This document shows positions 26,279-35,114 of a stretch of DNA of 64,000 nucleotides, one piece after another. Within the stretch, counting starts at the first letter, position 1. Every line of letters begins with the position of its first letter. This DNA comes from an uncultured Clostridia bacterium. GTDB lineage: Bacteria; Bacillota; Clostridia; Christensenellales; Borkfalkiaceae. The position numbers and the translations under genes were made by a program. The DNA is taken from NCBI GenBank assembly GCA_934271255.1, contig CAKQQS010000002.1, positions 1 to 64,000 of the forward strand. Direction: 5' to 3'. Under the pieces are notes generated by a model that had not been told where the DNA came from, did no database searches, and saw only the letters and a program-made list of their open reading frames with translations.

Positions 26279-27135
26279 TCGTATCGATCTCCTTTATCGG
26301 GGAATATAAGCAAAAACTTTTTGTTTTCGGGGTTGACTTTTTTAATGAAATCGATTGCGCCCAGAAGACACGCGCCCGAAGAATAACCTACGTCGAGCAA
26401 TTCCGTCGTTCTTATCGTTTTTGCAAGTTCGATGCTTTGTTTGCCCGACACGTCCATAACGTCGTCTAATAACGTTTGATCCAGAATGGACGGTATAAAG
26501 TTTGCGCCGATGCCTTGAATCAGATGCGGCGCGGCGAAGTGTTTTGTCAGTAAGGGCGATTCAAACGGTTCTACGCCGATAATTTTAATGTCTGGCAGCC
26601 GTTCTTTTAAATATTTTGCAGTGCCGGTTATCGTACCGCCCGTGCCGATTCCCGCAACGAGATAATCGATATCGTTTGTTTTTTCGTAAATAAACGGCGC
26701 GGTTAAATCGTAATGCGCTTGCGGGTTGTAGGGGGAATCGAATTGAGAAAAAACGAAAGAGTTTTCAATTTCTTTCGATAAAAGCGTCGCTTTTTCTTCA
26801 CATTCCCGCATACCGCCGTCAATCAGGCAAAGTTCCGCGCCGAACTTCGCGATTTTGTTTCGGCGTTCGACGGACATCGATTTCGGCATAACGATCAAAG
26901 CCTTATAATTAAACTCTTTTTGGTAATAAGCAAGGCTGATGCCCGTGTTGCCGCTCGTCGCTTCGATAACGGTTGCGTTCGGTTTGAGTTTGCCTTCTTT
27001 TTTGTAAGAGTTTAACATGCCGAAAACGGTAACGTCTTTAATCGAGCCGGTAGGGTTTTCCCCGCCGATAAGCGCATATAAGTCGTTGTTTAAATTGAAC
27101 TTTTTTTCGATTTTTTCGAGTTTTACGATTTTCAT
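26272..27135 (-). CDS. cysK: Cysteine synthase (O-acetylserine sulfhydrylase)
   Basis: A 287-residue PLP enzyme using O-acetylserine and sulfide. The cofactor Lys is K33 in NPTGSIKD; the substrate loop EATSGNTGISLAY is at about 59-71; the GTGGTITG phosphate loop lies near residue 168. It is somewhat shorter than the usual 300-320 residues and starts only a few residues before the first strand. It is first in a two-gene unit with cysE. A TATAAT at 27142-27147 on the minus strand is a possible -10, without a good -35. Confidence 0.93.
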   Translation of the reverse strand: MKIVKLEKIEKKFNLNNDLYALIGGENPTGSIKDVTVFGMLNSYKKEGKLKPNATVIEATSGNTGISLAYYQKEFNYKALIVMPKSMSVERRNKIAKFGAELCLIDGGMRECEEKATLLSKEIENSFVFSQFDSPYNPQAHYDLTAPFIYEKTNDIDYLVAGIGTGGTITGTAKYLKERLPDIKIIGVEPFESPLLTKHFAAPHLIQGIGANFIPSILDQTLLDDVMDVSGKQSIELAKTIRTTELLDVGYSSGACLLGAIDFIKKVNPENKKFLLIFPDKGDRYEW

Positions 27136-27239
27136 AACTTAATTATATCACTAATTTCGTTAAAGTACTACTTAATATTATTCGATTTTAAATATTTTTG
27201 CCAACAAAAAAGGCTTGATAAAAAATCAAGCCTAAAAAG

Positions 27240-27315
27240 TGGTCGAGGTGACGAGACTCGAACTCACGACCTCTTGGTCCCGAACCAAGCGCGCTACCAA
27301 CTGCGCTACACCTCG
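27240..27315 (-). tRNA. tRNA-Pro (CGG)
   Basis: A 76-base cloverleaf on the minus strand: acceptor CGAGGTG/CACCTCG, anticodon stem CTTGG/CCAAG around TTCGGGA (anticodon CGG), T-loop GTTCGAG, discriminator A and encoded CCA. It lies four bases after the tRNA-Gly gene and is transcribed with it. Confidence 0.95.
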
Positions 27316-27319
27316 ACAA

Positions 27320-27393
27320 TGGAGCAGGTGGCGGGAATCGAACCCGTGTCGTCGGCTTGGGAAGCCGAAGTGCTACCATTGAACCACACCTGC
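27320..27393 (-). tRNA. tRNA-Gly (CCC)
   Basis: A 74-base cloverleaf on the minus strand: acceptor GCAGGTG/CACCTGC, anticodon stem TCGGC/GCCGA around TTCCCAA (anticodon CCC), T-loop GTTCGAT, discriminator T and encoded CCA. Confidence 0.95.
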
Positions 27394-27405
27394 GCACCGC
27401 TAGTT

Positions 27406-27434
27406 ATTTTAGCACAAATAAAATAAATTATCAA
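27406..27434 (-). promoter_or_regulatory. Promoter of the tRNA-Gly/tRNA-Pro unit
   Basis: Minus strand: TTGATA (27434-27429), 17-bp spacer, TAAAAT (27411-27406), extended by TG. The start would be about 6 bases before the tRNA-Gly 5' end. Confidence 0.7.
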
Positions 27435-27473
27435 CTGTTTGAAAGGTATTTTATATAAATAGTTTGCTATGTG

Positions 27474-27503
27474 TTGCAATTAGCGTAACTTTTATGTTAT
27501 AAT
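27474..27503 (+). promoter_or_regulatory. Promoter of the HAD phosphatase gene
   Basis: TTGCAA (27474-27479), 18-bp spacer, TATAAT (27498-27503) with an extended -10 TG at 27495-27496. The start near 27510 leaves only about nine bases before the ATG at 27519. Confidence 0.7.
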
Positions 27504-27518
27504 ACCTACGTTGTTATT

Positions 27519-28169
27519 ATGAAAAAATATTCGGTGATTTTATTCGACCTTGACGGGACGTTGACCGATCCCGCAGAAGGTATTACAAACTCAATAACTT
27601 ACGCGCTTAAAAAGTTCGGTATAGACGTACAAGACAAAAAAGAGCTGTACAAGTTTATCGGTCCGCCGCTTAAAGACTCGTATCAGAAATATTATGGTTT
27701 TACGCCGGAAATGGCGGATGACGGCATCACTTATTTCAGAGAATATTTCGAGTCGTACGGCTGGAAAGAAAATAATCTTATCGACGGCGTACCCGAAATG
27801 TTGGAAGAATTGAAAACCAAAGGAAAGCGGCTGATGATAGCGACCTCTAAACCCGAAAAGTTTGCAAAAATGATTGCCGAACATTTCGGAATAGCAAAGT
27901 ATTTCGAGTTTATCGGCGGCGCGACGCTTGACGAAAAACGGTGCGATAAAGCGGAAGTAATAAATTATGTTTTGAAAAGTTGCGAAGTAACGGACAAGCA
28001 AGCCGTTTTGATGATAGGCGATAGAAAACACGACGTTATAGGCGCAAAAAAAGTCGGCATCGATAGTATGGGCGTACTGTTCGGTTACGGTAGTCGGGAA
28101 GAATTAGAAAAGGCGGGGGCGACTATGATAGCCGAAAATGTAAAAGACGTTGTCGAATTGATAAAATAA
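27519..28169 (+). CDS. HAD-superfamily phosphatase, phosphoglycolate-phosphatase-like
   Basis: A 216-residue cytosolic enzyme. Motif I FDLDGTLTD is at residues 9-17 (nucleophile Asp 10, acid Asp 12), followed by a helical cap, motif II in MIATSKP (about 106-112) and motif IV GDRKHDVIGAKK (about residues 168-179). The set is that of Gph/PgmB-like subfamily I phosphatases; the physiological substrate is not certain. There is no ribosome site before the ATG, and the promoter at 27474-27503 puts the transcript start only about nine bases upstream, so translation may be leaderless. A terminator follows the stop. Confidence 0.88.
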   Translation: MKKYSVILFDLDGTLTDPAEGITNSITYALKKFGIDVQDKKELYKFIGPPLKDSYQKYYGFTPEMADDGITYFREYFESYGWKENNLIDGVPEMLEELKTKGKRLMIATSKPEKFAKMIAEHFGIAKYFEFIGGATLDEKRCDKAEVINYVLKSCEVTDKQAVLMIGDRKHDVIGAKKVGIDSMGVLFGYGSREELEKAGATMIAENVKDVVELIK

Positions 28170-28180
28170 CAGTCTAAAAC

Positions 28181-28213
28181 AAAAAGGAACTTGAACGTCA
28201 AAGTTCCTTTTTT
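28181..28213 (+). terminator. Terminator of the HAD phosphatase gene
   Basis: An 11-bp stem (AAAAAGGAACT at 28181-28191 with 28202-28212) whose right arm runs into a long T-tract. Confidence 0.85.
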
Positions 28214-28263
28214 TAATATATGCAAACAAATTAGGCTAAAATTAACAAATCGTACGGTTTTTA

Positions 28264-28272
28264 TGATATAAT
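28264..28272 (+). promoter_or_regulatory. Extended -10 promoter of the helicase-nuclease gene
   Basis: TGATATAAT at 28264-28272; TTAACA at 28242-28247 is a possible -35 with a long 19-bp spacer. A ribosome site GAAGGAG precedes the ATG at 28311. Confidence 0.5.
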
Positions 28273-28310
28273 ATAACCGTATTTGTTAAAAATAAGCGAA
28301 GGAGAAGAGA

Positions 28311-31300
28311 ATGGACGTAGTTTTTAATAAATGGTGCGAAAAACTTTTAGATACGGGGAAAGGTAATAAACTTATAAACTTTAAAGAGTCCAGGTTAAGA
28401 ACGTTAAACGTTTTATTGCCCGACGCGCAAACTCTTTTTCATAAAATCGAAAACGGCGAAAAGTTGTTTTTCTACGAGATTGACGAGTATATAAGAAAAC
28501 TTTCGGGAAATACTTTTTTAAACGACGAAAGCGAAAACCCGTTACAATACGAAAGATTGTCAAAACAAGAAGTCGTGGATTTGTGTGGCGGAAAATTAAA
28601 AAAGAACCAAATCCTTTCGTACAAAAACGGGGGTACGCTTCGCAAAGTTTTGACGAATCTTAAAAAAATCGCCGCTAGTTCGCTCAGCGAAAAAGGCATC
28701 AATATTTTATACGTAGCGTTCGGTTTTTTAGAATGGACGGTGAAAGAAGACTATTATTTCCGTTATAGTTCTCCGCTCGTTTTGATACCGATTACGCTTA
28801 GCAACGAATCGAAAAATCAACCGTTTGAACTGACAGAGTACGAAGACGAAATCACGACTAACCCGACTCTCGTATATAAATTGAAAAACGAATTCGGAAT
28901 AGTTTTGCCCGAGTTCAGAGAAGAGAATGAAGAAGAAACGCTTACCGAATATTTAGAAAGAGTAGGAAACTTTGCTGATAAACAAGGCTGGTCTGTAAAA
29001 GACGCCGCCGCGATAGGCACGTTTTCTTTTCTCAAACTCAATATGTACAAGGATTTGAAGGAAAACGAAGACAAGATTTTAGCAAATCCTACCGTTCAAA
29101 GACTACTTAACAGAGAAGTCGTAAATGACAAAAACATAGAAGAAATCGATATAGACGAGTATTTCAGACAAGGCAAAGAAATAACTTTACATAACGTTGT
29201 TGACGCCGATTCTAGCCAAACGGCGGCGATTGTGAAAGCCAAAACGGGCAAAGATTTAGTTCTTCAAGGTCCGCCGGGTACGGGTAAATCCCAAACTATA
29301 ACCAACTTAATTGCCGAGTTTTTGTACGACGGTAAAAAGATTTTATTCGTATCGGAAAAACTTGCCGCATTAAACGTCGTGTTCGGTAATCTGAAAAAAG
29401 CGGGATTATCCGATTTTTGTTTGGAATTGCATAGCAACAAAACTAACAAAAAGGACGTTATCGCAGAACTGTACAGAGTGCTTAACGGCAACAAGAAATC
29501 AATAAAAGACAAGGCTTCGCTTGAACTTGACGAATTAAAAACCGTAAAAGAGCAACTCGACAAATACGCGAACGCAATGCATACGGTACAGTCGCGCATA
29601 GGAAAAACTCCTTATGAAATCTTGTGCGAAATATCGAAACGTCGCAACGCGCCGACGTTTGAATACGCTATCGAAAATATAGAGAAAAAAAGCAACGAGT
29701 ATTTAAAAAACGCGTTGTTGAACCTTGATTATTTTATCAGGTATTCGGCGGTTGTCGGGTATGATTATCGTCAAAACGCATGGTACGGCTATTGCGGAAA
29801 CGATTCGACGTATCAAGCGAAAACCGAGTTGAAACAAAGGCTTTGTCAAACGCTTGATTTTGCCGAAAAATACTTACGGGAACTACACAAGATTTCTCAA
29901 ACGCTAAAAATAGAATTATATAACCGCAACGCAATAGAAAAGTATATACCGTTTTTAAAATGCGTATCGACGTTAACGAATTTCGACGCCTGTTTTTTCA
30001 AGAAAGCCACACTTAGGGAACTAACCGAAAAAGTTAAGGTTTTTAATAAGAATACAAACGATTACGATTCAAGCAGAAAAAAAGTCGGAAAGGTATTTAT
30101 AGAAGACGTTTTTAACCTTGATTTCAAAACGTTGTATTCGAGATTCGTTAAAGATTACTCTTCGCCGTTCAGAATATTCCGCGCAGAGTACAGGCACGAA
30201 GTAAAAAACTTAAAAGGGTATTTGAAAGATAAAAAACATAAACCGAATTATAAAGGTTTTTCGGAGTTGCTGAAAGAAGGGCAAAACGCTCAAATATCGT
30301 TAAGAAACGTCGAGAAAATTAACAAAGAGATTTTAACGTTGTTATGCGGCGACGGTAACGGTATAAACTTTAAAGTTTTAGAGTACGAACTTAAAGGGCT
30401 GAACGAAACTATTCCCGAATATATTTTTGATTTTGACGGCATGTCTTTAAACGAGTTTAAAGAGTTACAGCCGGAGATAAAAAGGTTTATCGGCGTTTAC
30501 GAAGATTCTCGTAAACAAACGCTCGTTATCGACGAATTGCAAAAATCTTTTGACAAAGCCGTAATCGATTTCAATCAAATCGATTACGACGAGTTGATAG
30601 ATAAATTGAAAAATATATTAAACGATTTTGACGGACTTGATTACCAAATAAGATTTTACGGTGTTTTGCGTAATATTTCCGATTTAGGTTTGAAAGAGTT
30701 TGTCGATAAATCCATCGACGAAAATATAAAAAGAGAAACGCTTAATCAGACGTTTGAACTAATGTTTTATACCCAACTTGCGTATTATGTTTTTGATAAA
30801 AATCAAGTTCTTCACGATTTTTCAAGACTGACGCAGGACGCGGCTGTCGAAAACTTTAAAGAAAAGGATAAATTAAAGTTCGAGATTTCAAAAGCGGAAA
30901 TAATTGCCGAACTGACAAAAGATATGCCGAGCACGAGTAATATAGCGTCGGGCAGTCAAATAAGCACGCTCGTAAGAGAAGCGAACAAAAAGAGCAGGCA
31001 AAGACCGGTGCGCGCGCTTCTTCGCGACGTGGGCGAACTGATTCAAAAACTTAAACCGTGTTTCTTAATGTCGCCGTTGAGCGTCAGTACGTACCTTGAT
31101 TTCGATACTTGCAAGTTCGACGTGGTAATTTTCGACGAGGCGTCGCAAATATTTCCGTGGGACGCGATCGGCGCGATATCGCGCGGCGCTCAAACGATAG
31201 TTGTCGGCGACTCCAAACAAATGCCGCCCAGCAACTTTTTTAACGCCGGATTAAACGAAGAAGAAAGCAATGACGACGATTACGACGACGATTCGTTGGA

Positions 31301-32957
31301 TTTTGAATCTATACTCGATTTATGCGCGACCGCGTTCGAGCAAAACGGATTAAAATGGCATTACAGGAGCAGGACGGAAGATTTAATCGCTTTTTCAAAT
31401 GCTAATTTTTATAACAATGCTTTAATTACGTTCCCGTCGGCGCGCAACGAAAAAAAGGATTCGGGCGTGGATTTTTATTACGTTCCCAACGGAGTTTTCG
31501 ACAGAAAATCCAAATGTAATCTAATCGAAGCGGAAAAAGTCGTAGATTTGGTGTTCGAGCATTTCGATAAGCATCCCGAAAGAAGTTTGGGCGTGGTCGC
31601 GTTCAGCATTTCTCAACAAGACGCTATCGAAGAATTGATTCAAAAGCGCAGAGAAAAAGACGACAGGTACGTTGAACTTTTTGACGGTAAGATGAACGAG
31701 CCGTTTTTCGTAAAAAATCTTGAAACGGTACAGGGCGACGAGCGAGATACTATTATTTTCAGCGTTGCTTACGCGAAAGACGCCGTCGGTAAGTTTATTC
31801 ATAATTTCGGACCGCTAAACCGAAAAGGCGGGGAAAGAAGATTGAACGTTGCGATTACGAGAGCAAAATATAACGTAAAACTCGTGTCGTCAATCAAATC
31901 ATACGATTTGGATATGAGTAAGACGGACGCTGTCGGAGTAAAGTTGTTAAAAGAATATTTGTATTGCGCAGAACACGGCATGATAAACGTAAACAGAGAA
32001 TTGACCGTTGACGAAACCGCAGAAACCGAATCGGCTTTTGAACTCGAAGTATACGACGTATTAAAAGAAGCGGGATACAGAGTTGACAGCCACGTGGGTT
32101 GTTCTGGATACAGAATAGATCTTGGCGTAAAGCATCCCGAAAAAGGAGATTACGTTTTGGCGGTCGAGTGCGACGGAGCGAGTTATCATTCTGGAAAAAC
32201 TACGAGAGATAGAGATAGGTTGCGTCAGGAAGTGCTTGAAAAGTTAGGTTGGAAGTTTTATCGCGTATGGTCGACCGACTGGTTTTTGAACAAAGAAACC
32301 GAAAAGAAAAACTTGATAAGAGCGGTCGAAGAAAGTATAAAACTTTTTGATGAAGCCGAAGAAAACTTCATTAACGACAGTACTTGCTCGGTCGAAAATA
32401 AAGCCGAAAACTTTATTTTAGAAGAAGCGAGCGACAAAGATTTAAAATCTCTTTTTAAACAATATGAAAATTACGATATATTTTCGGTGGATTTACCTAG
32501 TTTTTATAATACCGTCCCTAGTTTAGTGGCAAAGGAAGCGCCTATTACGGAAGAGTTGCTTTTAAAGAAAACAGTCGGCTTTTTCGGTAGGGTTAAGGTA
32601 ACCGACGCCGTGAGAAGAGATTTTTCGCACGCTATAAGGCAGTTTAAATCGATATGTAAAATCAAAGATTATTACGTTACCGACGTCAATATGGAAATAG
32701 AAATGAGAATACCGAAAGACGGCGAAACTCCGCGCGATATAACAATGATATCGACGGACGAACTTGCTAGCGGAATGTTTGTCGTTATAAAAAACAGCGT
32801 AGGAATAACGAAAGATGGGTTGTTTGTTACGATGACGAATCTTTTAGGTTTTGCCCGAAAAGGCAACAACATAACGACAAAACTCGGCGACGCGTTAAAT
32901 CAACTGATAAACTCAGACAAAATCAAAATAGTCGGTGAAGAAATATTCATAAAATAA
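28311..32957 (+). CDS. DUF4011-type superfamily 1 helicase with Vsr-like nuclease domain
   Basis: A 1548-residue single-gene unit. The N-terminus (about 1-290) matches the DUF4011 type: W-x-x-x-L-L-D-x-x-x-x-N-x-L-I-N-F. The helicase core has Walker A GPPGTGKS (320-327), then a long insertion of coiled and helical character (about 400-880), Walker B DEAS (942-945) followed by GDSKQMPPSNFF, WHYRSR, the QGDERDTIIFS motif and the closing INVAITRAK-like segment. Residues about 1230-1330 are a Vsr/DUF559-like endonuclease: VECDGASYHSG, DRDRLRQ and a WKFYRVWSTDWF strand. The last 120 residues resemble the DUF3320 tail. This architecture is known in COG1112-type proteins and has been linked to defence islands; no other defence gene is nearby, so the role is inferred. 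Confidence 0.85.
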   Translation: MDVVFNKWCEKLLDTGKGNKLINFKESRLRTLNVLLPDAQTLFHKIENGEKLFFYEIDEYIRKLSGNTFLNDESENPLQYERLSKQEVVDLCGGKLKKNQILSYKNGGTLRKVLTNLKKIAASSLSEKGINILYVAFGFLEWTVKEDYYFRYSSPLVLIPITLSNESKNQPFELTEYEDEITTNPTLVYKLKNEFGIVLPEFREENEEETLTEYLERVGNFADKQGWSVKDAAAIGTFSFLKLNMYKDLKENEDKILANPTVQRLLNREVVNDKNIEEIDIDEYFRQGKEITLHNVVDADSSQTAAIVKAKTGKDLVLQGPPGTGKSQTITNLIAEFLYDGKKILFVSEKLAALNVVFGNLKKAGLSDFCLELHSNKTNKKDVIAELYRVLNGNKKSIKDKASLELDELKTVKEQLDKYANAMHTVQSRIGKTPYEILCEISKRRNAPTFEYAIENIEKKSNEYLKNALLNLDYFIRYSAVVGYDYRQNAWYGYCGNDSTYQAKTELKQRLCQTLDFAEKYLRELHKISQTLKIELYNRNAIEKYIPFLKCVSTLTNFDACFFKKATLRELTEKVKVFNKNTNDYDSSRKKVGKVFIEDVFNLDFKTLYSRFVKDYSSPFRIFRAEYRHEVKNLKGYLKDKKHKPNYKGFSELLKEGQNAQISLRNVEKINKEILTLLCGDGNGINFKVLEYELKGLNETIPEYIFDFDGMSLNEFKELQPEIKRFIGVYEDSRKQTLVIDELQKSFDKAVIDFNQIDYDELIDKLKNILNDFDGLDYQIRFYGVLRNISDLGLKEFVDKSIDENIKRETLNQTFELMFYTQLAYYVFDKNQVLHDFSRLTQDAAVENFKEKDKLKFEISKAEIIAELTKDMPSTSNIASGSQISTLVREANKKSRQRPVRALLRDVGELIQKLKPCFLMSPLSVSTYLDFDTCKFDVVIFDEASQIFPWDAIGAISRGAQTIVVGDSKQMPPSNFFNAGLNEEESNDDDYDDDSLDFESILDLCATAFEQNGLKWHYRSRTEDLIAFSNANFYNNALITFPSARNEKKDSGVDFYYVPNGVFDRKSKCNLIEAEKVVDLVFEHFDKHPERSLGVVAFSISQQDAIEELIQKRREKDDRYVELFDGKMNEPFFVKNLETVQGDERDTIIFSVAYAKDAVGKFIHNFGPLNRKGGERRLNVAITRAKYNVKLVSSIKSYDLDMSKTDAVGVKLLKEYLYCAEHGMINVNRELTVDETAETESAFELEVYDVLKEAGYRVDSHVGCSGYRIDLGVKHPEKGDYVLAVECDGASYHSGKTTRDRDRLRQEVLEKLGWKFYRVWSTDWFLNKETEKKNLIRAVEESIKLFDEAEENFINDSTCSVENKAENFILEEASDKDLKSLFKQYENYDIFSVDLPSFYNTVPSLVAKEAPITEELLLKKTVGFFGRVKVTDAVRRDFSHAIRQFKSICKIKDYYVTDVNMEIEMRIPKDGETPRDITMISTDELASGMFVVIKNSVGITKDGLFVTMTNLLGFARKGNNITTKLGDALNQLINSDKIKIVGEEIFIK

Positions 32958-32962
32958 TACGG

Positions 32963-33001
32963 GGCGGGAATGCAAAACTTTGCGTTCCCGCCGAGTTTTT
33001 A
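32963..33001 (+). terminator. Terminator of the helicase-nuclease gene
   Basis: A 13-14-bp GC-rich stem (GGCGGGAATGCAAA at 32963-32976 with 32979-32992, one G-U) followed by GAG and five T. Confidence 0.85.
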
Positions 33002-33034
33002 TAAAAAAATCTACTAATATTTTTAAAAAAGGTA

Positions 33035-33063
33035 TTGACAGGTCAATGCTTTTATAGTATAAT
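33035..33063 (+). promoter_or_regulatory. Consensus promoter of the LacI-type regulator gene
   Basis: TTGACA (33035-33040), 17-bp spacer, TATAAT (33058-33063): both boxes are exact consensus. The start near 33070 falls at the edge of the operator at 33071-33092. Confidence 0.9.
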
Positions 33064-33070
33064 AACAAAA

Positions 33071-33092
33071 AACGGTAAGGCGTGTTACCGTT
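33071..33092. promoter_or_regulatory. LacI-type operator, autoregulatory site
   Basis: AACGGTAA-N6-TTACCGTT: 8-bp perfect arms around GGCGTG with a central CG. It covers the transcript start of the regulator gene. The same half-sites, spacing and central CG recur at 34145-34164. Confidence 0.8.
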
Positions 33093-33111
33093 AGCAGGGA
33101 TTGTTGAATCG

Positions 33112-34110
33112 ATGAAAGTATCTAGATCGCTTATCGCGAAAGAAGCGGGGGTTACTCCTACGACCGTAACTTGCGTGTTAAACAACACGAGGCCCGTTTC
33201 CGAAAAGGTAAGAAAAAAAGTAATGGACGCTATCGACAAATTGAATTACGTTCCCGACATTGCCGCGAGAGCGATGCAAGGTAAAGGCAGTAAGCAGATT
33301 TGTATAATGGTCGACAGTATAAAAAACCCGTTTTTTGCCGAACTTGTTTACAGTATGGAAGCGGAAGGCATAAAGAAAGGCTTTTTTTTCAGTATTTGCG
33401 GCAAGATGGATATGAGAACGTACGTTGCGCATATCATAGCAAGAAAAATAGACGCCGTATATTTTTGTTCGGAAATACAGGAAGAAGAAGTCAAATATAT
33501 ACGGCAACTTCTCGATAACGGCATAAAGGTGTTGACTAGTCCGAAGTTTAAATATTACAACGACGAAATATCAAAAATCGATATGGCTACGGGCGACGCG
33601 TTGATTTCGGCGGTAAAATATTTGCACGACAGGGGACATAAAAACATAGCGTTTCTTAACACGTTTACGGAAACGAGCAACTTAGACGACAGATTGCCGT
33701 GTTATTTGAAAATCGCGAAAGAATTAAATCTAAAAGCGATATACACAAAGCCGCAAAACAATATTCCCGCAAACGTAGAAAGCGGAGAGATTCTTTTTGA
33801 AGAAATAATTAAAAACAATAAAGACGTAACGGCGATAATCGGAATCAACGATTTGGTAACGATAGGCGCAATGACGAAAGCGAAAGAACTAGGATATAAA
33901 GTACCCGACGACGTATCTTTTGTCGGTATCGACGGTATCGAGTTATCGTCGCTTGTCGAACCGAAATTGACGACTTTTAAAAGTAACGCCGAAGAATTAG
34001 GCAAAAAAGCGTTTGAAATATTGTACAACATGATAAACAACGATGAAATATCTTTATATAATCATTGTTTAACACTTATCGAGCGAGATTCAGTAAAAGA
34101 AATTCAATAA
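33112..34110 (+). CDS. LacI-family transcriptional regulator
   Basis: A 332-residue regulator. The DNA-binding domain is plain: SLIAKEAGVTPTTVTCVLNN (about residues 6-25), then the hinge helix with YVPDIAARAMQG. The periplasmic-binding-like sensor domain follows (QICIMVDSIKNPFFAEL at about residue 63, and DDVSFVGIDGIELSSLVEPKLTT near 263). A GTG at 33082 gives a longer frame but lies inside the operator; the ATG at 33112, preceded by AGGGA, gives the normal N-terminus. It should repress its own gene through the site at 33071-33092 and the following importer operon through 34145-34164. The ligand is unknown, most likely a sugar or riboside. Confidence 0.92.
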   Translation: MKVSRSLIAKEAGVTPTTVTCVLNNTRPVSEKVRKKVMDAIDKLNYVPDIAARAMQGKGSKQICIMVDSIKNPFFAELVYSMEAEGIKKGFFFSICGKMDMRTYVAHIIARKIDAVYFCSEIQEEEVKYIRQLLDNGIKVLTSPKFKYYNDEISKIDMATGDALISAVKYLHDRGHKNIAFLNTFTETSNLDDRLPCYLKIAKELNLKAIYTKPQNNIPANVESGEILFEEIIKNNKDVTAIIGINDLVTIGAMTKAKELGYKVPDDVSFVGIDGIELSSLVEPKLTTFKSNAEELGKKAFEILYNMINNDEISLYNHCLTLIERDSVKEIQ

Positions 34111-34132
34111 TTATCGTTAGAGAATTTCTTTT
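34095..34132 (+). terminator. Weak terminator overlapping the regulator's stop
   Basis: An 11-bp AT-rich stem (AAAAGAAATTC at 34095-34105 with 34122-34132) and a T-rich tail. It would let the importer operon be controlled separately or allow partial read-through. Confidence 0.45.
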
Positions 34133-34144
34133 ATTTGCGCCAAA

Positions 34145-34164
34145 ACGGTAACACGGGTTACCGT
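34145..34164. promoter_or_regulatory. LacI-type operator before the Lpl-like importer operon
   Basis: ACGGTAA-N6-TTACCGT with CACGGG as the centre, matching the regulator's own operator in arms, spacing and central CG. It lies 22 bases before the ATG of the first permease, where it could block initiation or act as a roadblock to read-through. No good promoter was seen just upstream. Confidence 0.8.
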
Positions 34165-34186
34165 AATTAAAACGGAGAAGAGAAAA

Positions 34187-35113
34187 ATGCGTAAGTTAGT
34201 AAGAAAAAAGATGACGAAAAACAGGTGGATTCTTTTGTTTATGGCAGGACTTGGTCTGGCTTTTTTAATCGTTTTTAACTATATACCCATGTTCGGTATA
34301 ATTTTGGCTTTTAAAGACGGGGATTACGTTATAAATATTAAAGACGCGATTTTCAATTCAAAGTTCGTAGGGCTTGACAATTTTAAAAGATTCTTGACGG
34401 ATCCGGAGTTTTTCGGTGTCGTGTGGAACACTTTGGGGCTTAATTTATTGTCGTTGGTAATAACTTTTCCCGCTCCGATTATTTTCGCGCTGCTGATAAA
34501 CGAAATTAGAAACGCGCATTATAAACGAGTTGTGCAAACAATATCGTACTTTCCGTTCTTTTTATCGTGGATTATTTTCGGCGGAATAGTTTCGAGCATG
34601 CTGGATTCACAAACGGGGATAATAAACGAATTGTTGGTAAAGACAAAAATAGTAAACACGCCGGTCAATTTCGGTAAAAGCGAATATTTTTGGGGTTTGA
34701 TTATCGTTACAGGATTGCTTAAAGGTGTAGGATGGGGTTCTATGGTATACGTTGCCGCAATCGCGGGAATCGATCAAGCAATGTACGAAGCGGCTGAAAT
34801 AGACGGCGCAAACAGGTGGTGTAAGATGTCGAGAATCACTTTCCCGTGCATTTTGCCAACAGTTACGGTGTATTTAATATTGTCCGTTTCAAATCTTTTG
34901 AACAGCGGGTTCGATCAGATTTGGGTTTTCAGAAATCAAATGAATCTCGATAAAAGCGAAGTTATAGATACTTATGTTTACAAATACGGCATATTAAAAA
35001 ATCAATATTCTTACACGACGGCAATAGGTTTGTTAAAGTCGATAATCGCGTTTATTTTGTTGACTTCGTCTAATGCGTTGAGTAAAAAACTTGCGGGAAG
35101 GGGTATATTTTAA
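34187..35113 (+). CDS. ABC importer permease, LplB type
   Basis: A 308-residue membrane protein with six helices; the first lies at about residues 14-36. The LplB family landmarks are seen: FNYIPMFGIILAFKD near the N-terminus, the EAA loop YEAAEIDGANRWCKMSRITFP (about residues 204-224), and the DTYVYKYGI segment near residue 263. This family imports oligosaccharides in Firmicutes (rhamnogalacturonan and related glycans among known cases). It follows the operator at 34145-34164 and has a GGAGAAGAG site. No ATPase gene is in the operon. Confidence 0.93.
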   Translation: MRKLVRKKMTKNRWILLFMAGLGLAFLIVFNYIPMFGIILAFKDGDYVINIKDAIFNSKFVGLDNFKRFLTDPEFFGVVWNTLGLNLLSLVITFPAPIIFALLINEIRNAHYKRVVQTISYFPFFLSWIIFGGIVSSMLDSQTGIINELLVKTKIVNTPVNFGKSEYFWGLIIVTGLLKGVGWGSMVYVAAIAGIDQAMYEAAEIDGANRWCKMSRITFPCILPTVTVYLILSVSNLLNSGFDQIWVFRNQMNLDKSEVIDTYVYKYGILKNQYSYTTAIGLLKSIIAFILLTSSNALSKKLAGRGIF

Positions 35114-35114
35114 T

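Noticed and set aside
27188..27397. Open frame of 69 codons on the minus strand
   Set aside because: It runs through both tRNA genes and has no ribosome site; the tRNA folds explain the sequence.
28311..34110. Integrated element around the helicase and LacI-type genes
   Set aside because: No integrase, transposase, direct repeats at the borders or change in base composition; the tRNA genes nearby are intact with no attachment duplicate seen.
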